Positions 44,935 to 58,022 are shown, counted from the stretch's first letter. The stretch is DNA of 64,000 nucleotides from Diospyros lotus (GCF_014633365.1 NC_068344.1:11299669-11363668); one strand, 5' to 3'. Notes: a model not told the origin generated them from the letters alone. Made by a program: numbers and translations.

Positions 44935-45607
44935 TATCGACGTTCAATTTCAATCGACAGTGATTCGTTTTGGGCCACCGTGAGTAAATCCAAAGATACC
45001 AAGAAGAAGAAAGGAACCAAAGTTTCTAACGTGAGTTAACACCAGAATTTTTACGTGGTTCGGCCAGAACGATGCCTACTCCATGACCGCCTTCTGATTA
45101 TTCTCTCTCAATGGAGGTATCCGATTATTCTCCATGTCCCTCATGATATCTTCCATTCTTATTTATACTGAAGGGCCTTTACAATACAGATATTATATAG
45201 AAATACAATGACTGCATAATAGGGGACAAATAGTCCTTATCGCTTACACAAAATCGGGAGTGGGATCCCCATTACGAGGAGCATGGGCTGTTGTAGATAA
45301 AGTGAACGGACCCTACCTCTGACTTCACAGCAGCTTCGTCGCTTATGCGAGCTGGAGGTTTTAGGATAGCGACTTGGATGGTCCAGGGATTTGAAGGATA
45401 TTTTCGAGAGCTAGTTAGTCGATTGTTGGGAGCTCATTGGGAGCTTATCGGGAGCTCTCCAGATGTTCGCTTTACGAGTTTCAGATTTCGATGGTGGCTG
45501 GACTTTCCTTGGCGAGGTCGTCTGGGCCTTCTCAGCTTCGGGTGGTTGGGCCGGTCCATCGGACCGAGTCTGGCCCATGTGAGGTGATACAGGAAATACA
45601 TATAACA
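44935..45607 (-). mobile_element. 5' LTR of the Tat element
   Basis: 673 bp, the same length as the 3' LTR, with scattered substitutions. TSD CTAAT follows at 45608-45612. Minus-strand TATA (CAGTATAAATAAG) near 45158-45170. Confidence 0.9.
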
Positions 45608-45612
45608 CTAAT

Positions 45613-45661
45613 AACCTCAGGTATTACATCATATTTGAGTTTGAAAATTCAGGATATTACA
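45613..45661 (-). mobile_element. Gypsy solo LTR 'D', part 3 (5' end)
   Basis: The last 49 bp of LTR D, ending GGATATTACA; the reverse complement of the first bases of S2 at 51283 (with 'tttcaaactcaaatatgatg' and 'aatacctgagg'). Confidence 0.75.
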
Positions 45662-47300
45662 AGGGTGAATTGGGTGTTTTGACTATTTTACAAATAATGA
45701 AAATATCTTGGTAAATATGATCCAATAAAGTTATTTGAAGAAAAACAACATTCTTAAATTACAAATTGATGTAGTAGTGGATGCAACAAGCATGAATGAG
45801 TGTGCACCAAACAAGATCATTCATAAAAATGATTTGAGAAAGTCTTATGCATTTATGAAAGATGCTTAGAAGATATTTTCGAATAAAGATAAATCAGTTT
45901 AAAATTCATGAAGTAAATGTATGCATTTAGAGTTTGCATGAGCAGTTAAAAACAAATTTTTTTTTTGCAATGAAACAATGTTTAAAAGGCTTGTTATGCA
46001 TATTATGAAAATTGCAATAGAAATGATTGCCGAGAAAGTTTCATGTAAACACATAGAGAAAGTTAAAAAGGATATTTTATGAAAATTGAATGTGAAGTAG
46101 AACTTATACATAAGTATTAAAGACAATGAAATGTATTAAAAAAGGAAGTTTAAGAAACAATTTTAGAAGAGTGAAAGAGGATGTTTTTTAAGATGGATCC
46201 AACCATGAAAGCATTTTAATGATAGATAGAAAAACAATACAAACTGATAGATGTATGTATGAAAAACATATGCATAGCAGATAAATATTAATGATGTTAA
46301 AATGAAAGCAATAAAAGCAAGCACCATGAACATAACAACTTTTGAGTGGTTCGACCAATATGCCTAATTCACTACCTTAACTCCTCACTAAGAATTTGAA
46401 ACATCCACTATGGATAGTAGTTTTTACAAGTTCAACTATAACCTCCACTTTTACGGGCTAAGTAGGAACTTCAGCTTTTACAGGAGCAGTTGTAACCTCC
46501 ACTTTCAACAGGTTAAGTAGGAAGCTTCGTTTTTTCACAGGCTAAGCAGTAACCTCTACTTTTAACAGGCTAAGTAGGAACCTTCACTTTTCACAACTAG
46601 ACATTGCTTTTCAAGGCGCAAGCATAACCTTTTACAAGTTTACACAAAACATGTGTAAGGATCTCTCAAGAGAAAAATATAAAATGATATAATAAGATCA
46701 CTTTTCTCTTTGACAAAAGAGAGTTTCAAAGAATGAATGAATGAAGCACTCAACTCTATTATACAATTTGATTTGGAAAGATATACAATTAATCTCACCA
46801 GATAATTTCTTAAGAGTGATAGAAGATCAAATAGATGCTACACACTAAAGCATAGAAGAATGGCATGAAAAGAATTAGGCTTGCCGTGATTAGATTTACT
46901 CTATGTTGTTTGAACATCAGCTACCATGGCTATGTTAACAACATAAGCTTTATTTTGTGGCTCAACAACATCTTGATCGATCGCACATCTTAGCCTTTTA
47001 TAGAAAGCTTAATGGTAGGATTTAGCATTGAGACCTACACAACTCAACGCTTCTCAACTCATAGCTTCTTTGATTTGACCATTAACGGTCAAAATTAGTT
47101 AGAATCATATGCATAATATAAATGGGAAGCATTAAGCAAACTTGCATAAATATATTCTCACATTCTTTTATAAGAGAATATAGTTAGACACCTTGAAATA
47201 AGCAAATATAAATCTAACGGTGAAAATTGTTCCCTTTTAGCTTATTGAGTAACGGTTATAAAATTTGAAATTGAATGCCAATTAGTCGACTAAGTCTTAG
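45662..47300 (-). mobile_element. SIRE-like copia LTR 'P', main part
   Basis: Starts at AGGGTGAATTGGGTG, the motif also found at 1325-1340. It shares 'gtggttcg' and 'taactcctcactaag' with the LTR at 1276-2570. A minus-strand TATA-like word (TCTATAAAAGGC) is near 46995-47006. Short repeats of 'aggctaagtaggaac' and 'cagcttttacagg' type occur at 46430-46590. No gene seen. It is bounded by D on the left and by element G on the right. Confidence 0.55.
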
Positions 47301-47522
47301 TGCTTTATTTATCATATGAGAAACCATTCAAGACGTCTACAAAACGAATTACATGGATATCATCTCTCAAAAATGATAACCGAACTTCTCAAACATAACC
47401 AAAAACATACTAAGGTTTGCATAAGTTTCGTACATAAGTAAAGACATATTAATACATGCTACATTCAGTGAAATAAACTTATTCTTCAGCTATCTCCTTT
47501 CCCTTAGAGCTGCTTGTCGAAC

Positions 47523-47577
47523 CTGGAACGTTTGAATATTCCAGAGACACAGTCCAATTAGAAGGTGAATCTTCTAG
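47523..47577 (-). other. Conserved stem-loop pair in 3' LTR of G
   Basis: Stem 2: CTGGAA (47523-47528) with TTCCAG (47539-47544). Stem 1: TTAGAAG (47558-47564) with CTTCTAG (47571-47577). Compared with LTR D both strands of stem 1 have changed (GAT/ATC to GAA/TTC), keeping pairing. Confidence 0.65.
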
Positions 47578-48260
47578 TGAGAACTCCAAAACAGTTTATA
47601 TAAATGCATGAACAAGTATAAAACATATGAGGAAACAACAAGGACTACTCTGAAGTACCTTGTGAACACGTTAGCCTCCTCCAACCAAAACTTTCTCAAC
47701 GAGGCACACATAGTGCCTTTTAAGAGGTCCCTAACCATGTCACCTCGGCCTAACCTCATGGAACTCATGCAATCACCATATCCACTGTCCCTTAAACTCA
47801 CAGTCTTTCCCATGAGAGGTTTCTCGGTGGCGCATGCATAGCGCCTCTCGGGGGATATCCAGACTTTTTCCCTTAGGCAAGAACAGATAGGTACAATAGT
47901 ATGGCCACACGAATTTTATAAATGCAACAGTTAAAAGCCAACAACATATATTTCTAGGAAAACACACTTCACATATGCAACATGATTTTATGCAAGAGAA
48001 CAACAGGAGTTTGCGTATAGGATTCTCACAAAAACACGTTTCATGCAATAAAAGTCTCACGTAAAAATAGGATTTGGAGTTTAGGAGCCTCACTTGGAAG
48101 GTTTATTTTTGGAAGTTACGATTTCACAATAAACGGCCTAGGTTTCTGCAAAAAACATGAGTTTCGGTAAACCTAACCCCGACGAGGCTCGTTCTCCCTC
48201 GATTTTGCTCCAACCTTCCTCATTCCTTTTGCAGATTTCTCATTTTTCTTAAGCACAAAT

Positions 48261-50260
48261 TGAAAGTAAAGCAAGATCGCTACGGGGCAAGCAGCGTAGT
48301 TCAAAAATTTTAAACCTTACCCCGATCCTGGCGATTGGATCAACGTCGAAATCAAATCATTTACAAACAAATAAATAAGTCTAACCTTTAGATTATCTAG
48401 TCGTTCGCAGATTCGAGCCGTCCAAGCGTTCGGCCTCTAACTCGTGATACGCGGCACGCGTCCGTTGGCAAGGAGAGCGGAATAGGAGTGTTAGCTCTTT
48501 CTCCTTTGTGCGGCTTGTGTATGGACGGTAAAAGAACGCCCACGTTTCAAATCGATGCCAAAAAGAAACGAGAAGAGTGAACGACAATACGTTTTTCAAC
48601 TCTTGAAAAATGATACCAAAAACACATCTATTTTGGGCAACCCATAAAGGGATATTTATAAGGAAATATCATAGGGTTTCTAAAACCCTAATGGATTGGG
48701 CTAGCCCATTAATTCTAATTTAATTAGAATCTTAAGTGGGCTTATTCTAGTCCAACTAGAAATATAATTAAATGGCCCAATCCTTTTATAGGTTAAATAA
48801 AATATTATGGCCCAAATCTAATTCAAGCCCAAATATATTTTATTTAATATTTGGCCCAAATCTAATTTGGTTCAAATATAATATTTAATATTTGGCCCAA
48901 ATCTAATTTAGTCCAAATATAATATTTAATTTAATATTTGGCCCAAATCCAATTTAGTCCAAATATAATATTTAATTTAATATTTGGCCTAAATCTAATT
49001 TAGTCCAAATATTAACTTAAACCCAAATATATTTTATTTCCTATTTGCCACTCCAATAAATAAAAAATTATTAAATTAGAAACTCCTTCCTAATTTAATC
49101 AATTGCCATTTTTAGGAAACTCTTTTCATTATGACGACTCCTCGTCATATCGACGTCATTACGTCTATTTGTTCTTTTTCTGTGAGAACCTACAATGGCA
49201 TAACTTCTTACCGAAGTGTCCCACTTAACCATACGTCCACTCTCCTAGTTTAAGCCAGGGACCGTGCCTATTGCGTATGACTCATTAGGCTTCCGAATAT
49301 GTTGGCAATGTGTTGGTACAAACACATAAGACAAGATTGGCCTCTAGCAAGGCATCATGCCTACCTAATTATTCAGAAGGATTTATAATCCGCAAATAAC
49401 CTTTCATGAGCATGGTTACCGTGTAATTCGATCCTCTCGTCAATGTATCTTATGTGATCTCAAGTATGGCGATGTGTTGCTTGATAACGATCACATGAGT
49501 TTTCTTCGGTCTTTTGGATATCTTCACTTAATAGAAAGTAAATCAATAACTCCTTATCGATCTCTTTCACAATGGCCATGGATTTTAAAGTGAATATCCA
49601 CCGAAGGCGCCTTAGATACATCATCCTCTATCAAGGGATAGACGAGTCCCATCTTGGTTATACACCCATCTCCATAAACCTCACGATATACCCAACGATT
49701 GCCCACATGCAGCCTTTGTCTAGGCCCATCGAAACAATGTCAAAGCATATCGGTCTTCTTATGAGATGACCATGACAACCTCAGGTCCAAGGATTAGTTA
49801 CACCCATCTTGTATGAGAATTCCATCAACATATAACCAAAATGGATTCTCATGGCGAGTCATGTCCAGTGACACGTTCTCCAACATTGGTCACCTATGTA
49901 CTTGTCTAGGCATCCCCATGCCTATGGGTGTAAGACCCCCATTGCTATCACATAGCAAAAACATAGCACATACAAGTCTTACCACAATTGTCAATGTTCA
50001 TTCTTGACATTGCTACGACTTGGGAAGTTTAATGATGTCTAGAAACTGTAATGCATCATCTCACATCTTTATAGATTATTCACAGTATACAGCATATGGA
50101 CTTCTATCTAGTTTCATTCGGTTATTACAATAATAACAAGAAACTAATAGAATGACTTCTTGTGAATTTGAACAACTCCTTATTCAAATAATAAATATGA
50201 TTACAATTGTCAGTGTACAACATGCCCAATCTGATTGGGTTTAGAGCACCTACACTAACA
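48261..50260 (-). mobile_element. Copia-family solo LTR, copy 4, in 3' LTR of G
   Basis: 2000 bp, TSD CAAAT (48256-48260, 50261-50265). Five U3 repeat units (48830-49030). The U3 ORF is broken by an extra T near 49585; the leader ORF at 48393-48599 is kept. Confidence 0.95.
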
Positions 50261-50360
50261 CAAATCCCTTACCTCAATCTCTCAAGTGGATCTCAAATGG
50301 AATGGTTTGTGAACAACCTGATGGCCTTATTTATACATTTCACGAACCAATCACGCGTCG

Positions 50361-50572
50361 CCACCTCACTCCTTACTATACCTCTCACTTTTCTTCATTC
50401 CTAACACCTTACCTCATTACTCCTCACCATACCTTTCACTTTTCCCCATTCCTAACACCTCACCTCATTACTCCTCACCATACCTTTGACTTTTCTCCAT
50501 TCCTAACACTTTACCTCATTGCTCCTCACCATACCTTTCACTTTCCCCCTTTCCTTACATCTCACCTCATAA
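50361..50572. repeat. 51-bp minisatellite, four units, in G 3' LTR
   Basis: Units read CTCCTCACCATACCTTTCAC and continue TTTTCCCCATTCCTAACAC. The 5' LTR of G (60040-62130) shows only about two units, with the copia solo LTR inserted between them. Confidence 0.85.
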
Positions 50573-51072
50573 TTAACCAAGGCAATACCCTCACAATTAA
50601 CCTCAATTAACTTCATAATCCCTCTTTAGACTTTGCATAATCCTTAAATATCGAATTAATAATCATCGAGATACTTTAAATCCACGATTGATAACTCCAA
50701 GTTACTTGAAAAGTATGTTTTTTCCCCAGTGTCCTCACATGACCTTTATTTCATCCCGATACCACTTCAGGGTTGCTCTATTCACAAAATTATAGCCTCC
50801 TCAGGGTTCCATGGATTTCTCGGAAGCCCTTACCATTATTTTATTTTTCAAGCCGACTCACAACTGTACAAAATCATCTTTGATTTGATTTCTTTTAGCG
50901 TCGTAAATCTCGTCTCGAGACGCTTGTTAATGACATACCTTTTTCCTTAGGTATCTAAGCTCTAAGGCACTTCATGTAGTTGATTCGGTTACTTATTGCC
51001 CTTACAATCCAATTTTTTGATTTAAACTCACTCAAATTACGTGGCAACCTCACGAAAATATGGGGTATTACA

Positions 51073-51282
51073 TTCTCCCCCCCTTAAAAGAATTTCATCC
51101 TCGAAATTTAGCTCATACTTGCAATCTTCAAAGATCAAAATAAACCATTTCATAGCCTAGGGCATATCTCATAATCCATAAAATCCCAAATATCCAATCT
51201 AATTTTCAGTGGTGAGCAAATAAGAATGGTCGATAGCCATACCTCAACAGTTGACAACTTTTGCCCACACATTCAGAGTCTT
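51073..51282 (-). other. PPT and 3' UTR of element G
   Basis: The minus strand has a purine run (AAGGGGGGGAGAA) directly before the LTR start at 51072. The rest has no ORF; it is cut by S2 at 51283. Confidence 0.65.
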
Positions 51283-53158
51283 TGTAACATCCCATATTTT
51301 CAAACTCAAATATGATGTAATACCTGAGGTTATTAGATTCTAATACTTGAGGAAATATGTCCTTTAAAGGGATTATAGAAGCCTTGAGATAAAGATTCAG
51401 TTTCTGAACCAGGGGCAAAATCATAAATATTGAAGTTCGGGTAAAAGTGTAATTTATCTAAAATCTTGGGGTACTAGTGTAATTTGTCCATTTTTGGGGG
51501 ACCAAAAAGTGCAATTAAAAAATGGTATGGGACTAAGTTGCAAAGGGTCTATGTGTAGTTATGTGAAAAGTTCAGGCCAAAGCGTTGTTTGTTGAAACCT
51601 TAAAATATCTCTTCAAAATATCTTGGATTTCAAACTCAAATCAAATGGAGCTTTGGATAGTTTTGAAGTCCAAGTCTAAGTCTTCTTAAAGTCTTCCCCA
51701 ATTCTTCTCCAAGTCTTTTGCTTAGCCTCCAAAAGTCTCCAAACCTTATCCTCAAGGACATATGGCAATCAACTATGGGCCACTTGGAAGATAAGATAAG
51801 GTCACATGATGGCTCATAATGACCCCCTGAGATGGCATCGCATGATTGGCCAAGAAAAGCTTACTTAGTCTCCAAGTTTGCAAAAGTCTCCAAATCTTAT
51901 CCCTAAGGACATGTGGCAAGCATTCATTGGCCACTTAGGAGATAGGATTTGAAGTCTCATGATGACGCGACACGTGGTGCGATTTGGTTAACTGGAGTTT
52001 CCTATAAATAAGGGATTTGGGGTTATTCATTTTGGGCACCAAGCAAGGAGGAAAAGGAATGGAGTTTGAGAGAGGAAACGGTGCCAAAAAGAAGGGAGAA
52101 AATCAGGGGAGAAACGAGGGAGAATGAGCGTAGACGGAGTTTTTGGGTCTTTCTCGAAGTTCATGCCAAGCAGTAAGAAAAACTGCCAAAAAACCCATCC
52201 TGCTCATTATAAACCGTGCTTCCTAAGGTAATCGGTCAAGGTGAGTGATTCCTGCATGTTTTGTGACACTTTGAGCATTTGTTGCTTCACTTGTGTGTGG
52301 ATGTTGGCTTGCACATCATGCCTTTGTGGCTTACATGTCATATTTTCCCTTGTTTATGCATATTCCTCCTGCTTTGTCATGTATCATGTCCGTGTTGGTG
52401 ACTGTGGCTAGTTGTTGGGACATCATGGAAGATCTCATGCTTTTACAGTGAGTCAGGGGTGACTATGATGACCGTGGGGGTGATTGCAACACCCTGGCAT
52501 TGATACCACATGGGTGGATTTCATAATGGTATTATTGCATTTGCATGCATATACTTTTCTTTTCTGAGTCACTCACTTAGATTTTATTATCTAACTCGGG
52601 TGTTTCATTCCCTTGGGATATTCAACGTCCCAGGAATATCAAACGTGCCAGGTGATCCAGGTTCTAGCTCGAGTAAGGGCAAAAGGTGGTGCTTGGCTAA
52701 CTTTGGGTTTTGCAGCTAGCTTTTGGTTTTATTTCATTATGTACCCTTGTAACCAAGTGATGTATTGTAATAGCAGCTTGGATGCTCGAGCTTGTATTAA
52801 ATGTATAGGTGTCCTATAGTTGTACAAAGGGTTGTGTGGGTGTAATATCTCAATTCATGCACTTCAAATGTTGTATGGGGAAGTTGCCATGATGAGGGTT
52901 TACTTGCTAGCTTGGGCATGTGTTGCAGTTATAACTACAAGTAGTGAGTTATGTCTTTTGGGTTTATTGAAAGTTGTATGCGTTTCCTGTACATATAAAG
53001 GAATCTTGTGGAAACCCCTTTATTAAGCTTTGATTAAGCTTACAGGTTCGATCCAATGCTTCCGTTGATTAGGGGTTTCTATAACGCCCGTGTGTTGTGA
53101 ATAGCTTGATTACCTTGTATTTTGCATCATTTATATATTTGAAAAGTGAGGCATTATA
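51283..53158 (+). mobile_element. Gypsy solo LTR 'S2' inside element G
   Basis: 1876 bp, TGTAACATCCC...GGCATTATA (final CA mutated), TSD GTCTT at 51278-51282 and 53159-53163. TATA box TATAAATA at 52003-52010. Stem-loop pair at 52577-52634. Same family as D (opposite orientation) and related to S1. Short ORFs inside (52510-53026) are not supported. Confidence 0.9.
52577..52634 (+). other. Conserved stem-loop pair in LTR S2
   Basis: Stem 1: TTAGAT (52577-52582) with ATCTAA (52589-52594). Stem 2: TTGGGATATT (52613-52622) against AACGTCCCAG (52624-52633), mostly paired with wobbles. Confidence 0.6.
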
Positions 53159-53163
53159 GTCTT

Positions 53164-54190
53164 TCCCCCATTGGCCTGATGTGGGATCGCTCCTCCCCCC
53201 AAAGGATTAAATGCTCCCACTGGTAAAGGCCTCACCTCTAGTGGTGCTGGTATTCCCTGCCAGGGTATGTACTGCCCCACCCACTCAGTTCAATCACAAG
53301 GATTGCTTGTTTTGGGGGTCAAACGGTCGACAATTTTGGTACATCAGGCGATCGATAATGCTTTTCCACCATAAACCTCATAATGAGCCATTCTGATGCT
53401 GCCGTGGTAACTATTATTATATGCGATTCTACCAATGACAAATGCTCCTCCCAATTTCCTCCAAAATCAAGGGCACAGGACCTCAACATATCTTTAAGTG
53501 TTTTAATGGTCCTCTCTGATTGTTTGTTAGTTTGTGGGTGATAAGCTGTATTCAATTTCAGCTGAGTCCCTATGCACTCCTACAAACTCTCCCAAAATCT
53601 TAAGGTGAACCTCGGGTCCCGATCTGAGACTATGCTTATCGGCGCACTATGGAGTCGTACTATTTCCTTCACGTACTGCTTTGCAAACTTTCGCACCGAT
53701 TAATCCATCCTTGTAGGTAAGAAATGCTGACTTTATCAACCTGTCTACTACTACCCATATGGCATCATAGCCCCTTCGACTCTTCGAAAATTCTGTCACG
53801 AAATCCATCATGACATATACCCATTCTCACGCTAGAATTTCCAAAGGTCTCATCAACCCTGTGGGTTTCTGGTGCTCAATTTTTACACTTTGGCATACAT
53901 CACACTATGCCACCTTCCTAGACACGCTGGCCTTCATCCCTAACCACTAATAGATTTCCCGAAGATCTCAATACATTATTGTGGCTCTAGGGTGCACAGT
54001 ATACTTAGCTTTATGGGCCTCATCTAGAATCTTTTGACTCAATTCTCGATGGTTTGGCACATATATTTTACCTCGAAACCTGAGAATGCCATTCCTCATC
54101 TCAAAATCTGAACTATTGGGTTAGCCCTGCTCATCCACCCATAGAAGTATACGCCAATCACCCCCACTAGCCTCTCGTATCTTGGTCTTT
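53164..54190 (-). pseudogene. Integrase of element G, badly decayed
   Basis: The clearest part (53319-53555) reads TAYHPQTNKQSERTIKTLKDMLR with QSER holding the third catalytic residue, then GGNWEEHLSLVE, the same segment as residues 255-295 of the B integrase. The rest of the core up to 54190 is recognisable only in pieces, in changing frames. The end of the ORF is scrambled before S2. Confidence 0.7.
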
Positions 54191-54900
54191 AGATCCAGCC
54201 AAACACCAGGCCAGCTACTAGGATAGACAATTCCTTTAGCACTACACTTACTATCATCAGGCTAAAAGCCTCAATCAGTAACCATTCTCGGGCCATTAAC
54301 CCGGCCATAACAGTAGGCACATTCCTACTCAAAGTGTCAGCCACCACATTGGCATGCCCCGGGTGATACAAATTGGTGTAGTCATAGTCCTTCAGGAACT
54401 CCATCCATCGCCGCTACCTCATGTTCAACTCTTTCTGCAAGAACACATACCTTAGATTTTGTGGTTTGTGAATACATCAAACGTCTGCTTCCATAGCTTC
54501 AGAGCATATACCACCGTTGCCAGCTCTAAGTCATGCATTGGGCAGTTCACTTCGTGCCTCTTCAATTGGTGTGATCTGTACGCGATCACCTGACCGTGTT
54601 GCATTAACACACAACCTAAACTAACCTTTGAGGCATCGGTGTATACAACATACCCACCAGGCCCACTAGGAATTGCCAAATAGGTGTTGAGTTCAATCTT
54701 CCCTTGAGCTCCTAGAAGCTTTCCTCGCACCTGGCAGTCCATTCGAACTTGACCTCTTTCCGTATGAGCTTCGTTATAGGTGCAGCTATCTTCGAAAACC
54801 CTTCCACAAATCTTCGATAGTAACCTTCTAATCCCAAAAAGCTTCACACTTTGCTCACTCACGTCAGCTGCTTCCATCCCCAAACAACCTCAATCTTGGC
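54189..54900 (-). pseudogene. RNase H of element G
   Basis: ORF 54452-54883 contains [18 protein letters not shown] (catalytic Asp), [14 protein letters not shown] and [15 protein letters not shown] (catalytic Glu region). ORF 54189-54404 continues with [16 protein letters not shown], the RNase H end that also begins element B. Frameshifts separate the blocks. Confidence 0.8.
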
Positions 54901-55092
54901 CGGATCCACTGAGATCCCTTCGGCCGAGATCACATGTCCAAGAAACACAACTTGAGATAGCTAGAACTCGCAATTGATGTTTCCTGAGAGTTCCCAGCAC
55001 TATTCTCAAGTGCTCCTCATGCTCACTCTTATTCAAAGAATACACCAATATATCATCTATAAATACGATCAAAAACCGATCCAAGTAGGGTT
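54890..55092 (-). pseudogene. Reverse transcriptase of element G, 3' part
   Basis: Contains the RT active site FIDDILVYS followed by [17 protein letters not shown], the chromovirus-type sequence. Cut at 55097 by the SIRE-like solo LTR; the 5' part continues at 57235. Confidence 0.85.
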
Positions 55093-55097
55093 CGAAC

Positions 55098-57229
55098 TGT
55101 TGAGTGTAGATTTTGATGATTGATGATTGGCATGTGTGAATGTGAATTTATATTTTATGTTCTAACAAAGCATGAAGCCTTCATAAGGCTTACAAAGCTA
55201 TTCTTTAGTGATTTCATGACACAGGTTATATATGGAAACTTCTTATACTTATATAGAGATTTCATTATATATGGAAACAAGTTTTTAGAGAGCTTTCTAG
55301 AAATTTGAGTATTTGAGCTATGAATGGAAAGTTCTTCTTAGAATGGAAAGTCTAGAAGATATATTGAATCCTTGTTCATATATGGGAAGTTCAAAAGATA
55401 TATATGGAAGTTTTTGAGGAGATTGGAGTAGTCCACTATATGGAGTTTCCATATATGTAACTTGGCGACATGGCATTGTTAAAGTGGCATTTTGATGACA
55501 TGGCAGCCACGTGGAGCACACTCATCAAGGTTACATCTTCTCGTTGGTCTAAATATGGTAAGAGAATCATGGAGTAAATTTAAAGGTTCTTAGAAGCTTC
55601 TTTACTTAGTTAAATATGGAAGAATTTTTGAATTGCATTCAAATGGAGAAGTTGAAGATTCAGCCCTATTATTCAACATTAATGGAGGAAATTAAGGTTT
55701 GAAAGTTAAACCTTGATTGATATTACTTTCCTTTATTGCTGATTCTATCTCATTAAAAGGATCCTCTACTCAAATCATGGAATCAATTATCCTACTCATT
55801 ATGACTAATTGATATACTCATTATGACTAATTGATATCCTCATTATAGCTAATTGATATCTTCATTACGGGAGAAGATTCTAAGGATATCTTGCATATAT
55901 TCAGCTACACAAATTGATTCTCTTCTTATTGTCAACATTTTTAGTATGGAAACTTGATCAATTAAAGGCTTTTGAAGTTATAATTGATATCTTCATTATT
56001 GGACAAATTTGCTTCATTATCTGAGAATATTTGGAAGGATTTTACACCATTTGGAGGTTTAAATTCAAATTTCAAATTAGCTATGCTTGTTATGGAAGCT
56101 AAGGGGCTAATTGCACAATCAAAGGAGTTTGAAGATCAACTAGAAGTCAGAATTGATTATTTGTTATTTAATTTCGATTTTGCAAGAATTATGAAGGGTT
56201 TGGATGATATTTTTAATCCTTGAAATCAGCCATGCATTATTGGAATTGATTTGCTCATTCAAGGCTGATTGGAGATCTATAAAAGTCAAAGGTCTTGAAG
56301 ATCAATCAAGTTAGCTGATTATGGAAGGTAAATCAAAAATTCAAAACGAAGGGCTAAGATTGGCTTGAAGACTTGACACATGGAGGGCTGAGATTGATCA
56401 AGGAAAGCCAACTCTAACACTATATAAAAGGATCTCTTGAAGCTTTTGGAACAACTTTTTGAAGCCCTATTATTCTCTACATCATTGGCCAAGATTTTCA
56501 TTCTCTCTAAGTCTTTCTTTTCCTCTATCTTCTTGAGAGAAAACTAAGAGAGTTCTCTACACTTCATTGTATTATTTTTGAGAGAACCCTATTTTTCAAT
56601 CTCTACTATCTTGTAAAGAGCGTACAAAATCCAAACTAGTGAGTGTGAGACTCTAGAAATAGTTTGGTGGTGGTGAAGCCAAGTGAAGGCTTTGGTGGTT
56701 GTAAGAAAAGTTTCATATAGTGGATTTGATTGAAAATCCTAAGGAAGGGAATCCTTAGGTAGTGGATGTAAGCCATAAGGGCCGAACCACTATAAATCGC
56801 TGTGTCCTTCTTCTCTTCACTCCTTACTTATTCTTGCTTGATTATACTTGCTTGTTTTTGTTTTTGTGTGGCCAAATCCTAAGGCCTACATTCTTGTTGG
56901 CTATTATATTCTGATTTGCTTTAATTGATCATTCTTTGTACTCATTCAATATTCCATTTGGTTTATTTAAAGTCTTGTTATTGTGTGCATTCAAATCACA
57001 TGTTTTTCACCAAGTTGTAATTTGAAGAGTATATTGGATCTAAGCACATACTAGCACAGCTGGCTGATATCATATTATCCATCTAGTATTTAAGTGCTCC
57101 CGTACTCTCAACTACAATTTTGGTTTATATTAAATTTGTTTTCTCATATATATACGTGCATAAGTTTTGCATTAAAGTTTTTAAAAGGTGTCAATTCACC
57201 CCCCCTCTTGACTAGGTTAGAACTCAACA
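55098..57229 (+). mobile_element. SIRE-like copia solo LTR inside RT of element G
   Basis: 2132 bp, TGTTGAGTGTAG...AACTCAACA, TSD CGAAC at 55093-55097 and 57230-57234. TATA box TATATAAAAG at 56421. The end carries a C run and CTCTTG, as in the LTR at 1276-2570. No convincing ORF; the 79-codon ORF at 55984-56223 matches nothing I know. Confidence 0.9.
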
Positions 57230-57234
57230 CGAAC

Positions 57235-57500
57235 ACCCTATTCATAAGATCCATAAACGCTGTTGGAGCATTAGTTAATCCGAATGGCATTATGAAATAC
57301 TCAAAATGGCCATACCTTGACCGAAATGTTGTCTTCGAAACATCATCTAGCTTAATTCTTAATTGATAATATCCAGATCTTAAATCAATCTTCGAGAACA
57401 CCTTTGCTCCCTGCAGCTGATCGAATGGCTCATCTATTCTTGGGAGTGGATACTTATTCTTTACCGTGGCCTTACTCAATTAACTGTAGTCGATGCACAT
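57235..57500 (-). pseudogene. Reverse transcriptase of element G, 5' part
   Basis: The minus strand reads [32 protein letters not shown] and [18 protein letters not shown], the conserved RT palm segments before the FIDD motif. It joins 55092 when the solo LTR is removed. A stop lies upstream near 57480. Confidence 0.85.
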
Positions 57501-58022
57501 CCTTAGATCTCATCATTTTTCTTTACAAATAGTACTGGTGCGCACCACGACACATGCTTAGCCTAATGAACTCCTTATCACTCAGCTCTTGTAACTGACT
57601 CTTCAATTATTTCATCTCTACTGAGCCATCCGGTATGTCAAAATTGTTATCAGTTGGGTTCCTGGCATTAACTCAATTGAGAACTCGATCTCTCGAGGTG
57701 GAGGTAGTCTTAATAATTCTTTTAAAAACATGTCCTCATATTCTTGTACCACTCGTACCTTATTGAGTTTTGGTACCTCATTCTTTTCCATCTGAGCATA
57801 TGCTATGCATCCATGAGCTCCTCGGCTCATCAAATTTTCCACCTTAATTGTCGAAATCATTTTTCCAATCTCGGGGTTGCCTTGCCCTCGAAATTTGACC
57901 CACCCTCCTTCGGGTTTCCTCATGGTCATTATTTTTCTTTGGTAATCTATATTAGCGTTATACTTGGACAATAAGTCCATCCCTAAGATTATGTCAAAGT
58001 CATATACTTCTAAGAAAATCAA
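57501..58022 (-). pseudogene. Protease end and RT start of element G
   Basis: ORF 57618-58022 has YDFDIILGMDLLSKYNANIDY, the C-terminal part of a gypsy protease, then a linker with VRVVQEYEDMF and REIEFSIELMPG leading to RT. The DTG active site is not visible in clean frame. Confidence 0.65.

Larger units (their letters stand above)
31576..45607 (-). mobile_element. Full-length Tat-lineage Ty3/gypsy element
   Basis: Two 673-bp LTRs (31576-32248 and 44935-45607), TSD CTAAT on both sides (31571-31575, 45608-45612). Minus-strand order: 5' LTR, PBS, gag, protease, RT, RNase H, a second RNase H, integrase, spacer, and then a plus-strand accessory gene just inside the 3' LTR. A second RNase H before integrase and an antisense ORF near the 3' LTR are hallmarks of the Tat clade (Ogre, Retand and relatives). 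Without the S1 insertion (2592 bp with TSD) the element is about 11.4 kb. Every coding part has stops. Confidence 0.9.
47301..51072 (-). mobile_element. 3' LTR of element G (split)
   Basis: About 1.77 kb of LTR sequence split by the copia solo LTR at 48261-50260. Holds the stem-loop pair (47523-47577) and a 51-bp minisatellite (50361-50572). Part of 47650-48100 is not matched in the 5' LTR, so the two LTRs differ by indels. Confidence 0.7.

Noticed and set aside
53164..58022. Endogenous pararetrovirus (RT with RNase H, no obvious gag)
   Set aside because: Integrase sequence follows RNase H, LTRs with PPT flank it, and no movement or coat protein is visible, so it is a gypsy retrotransposon.
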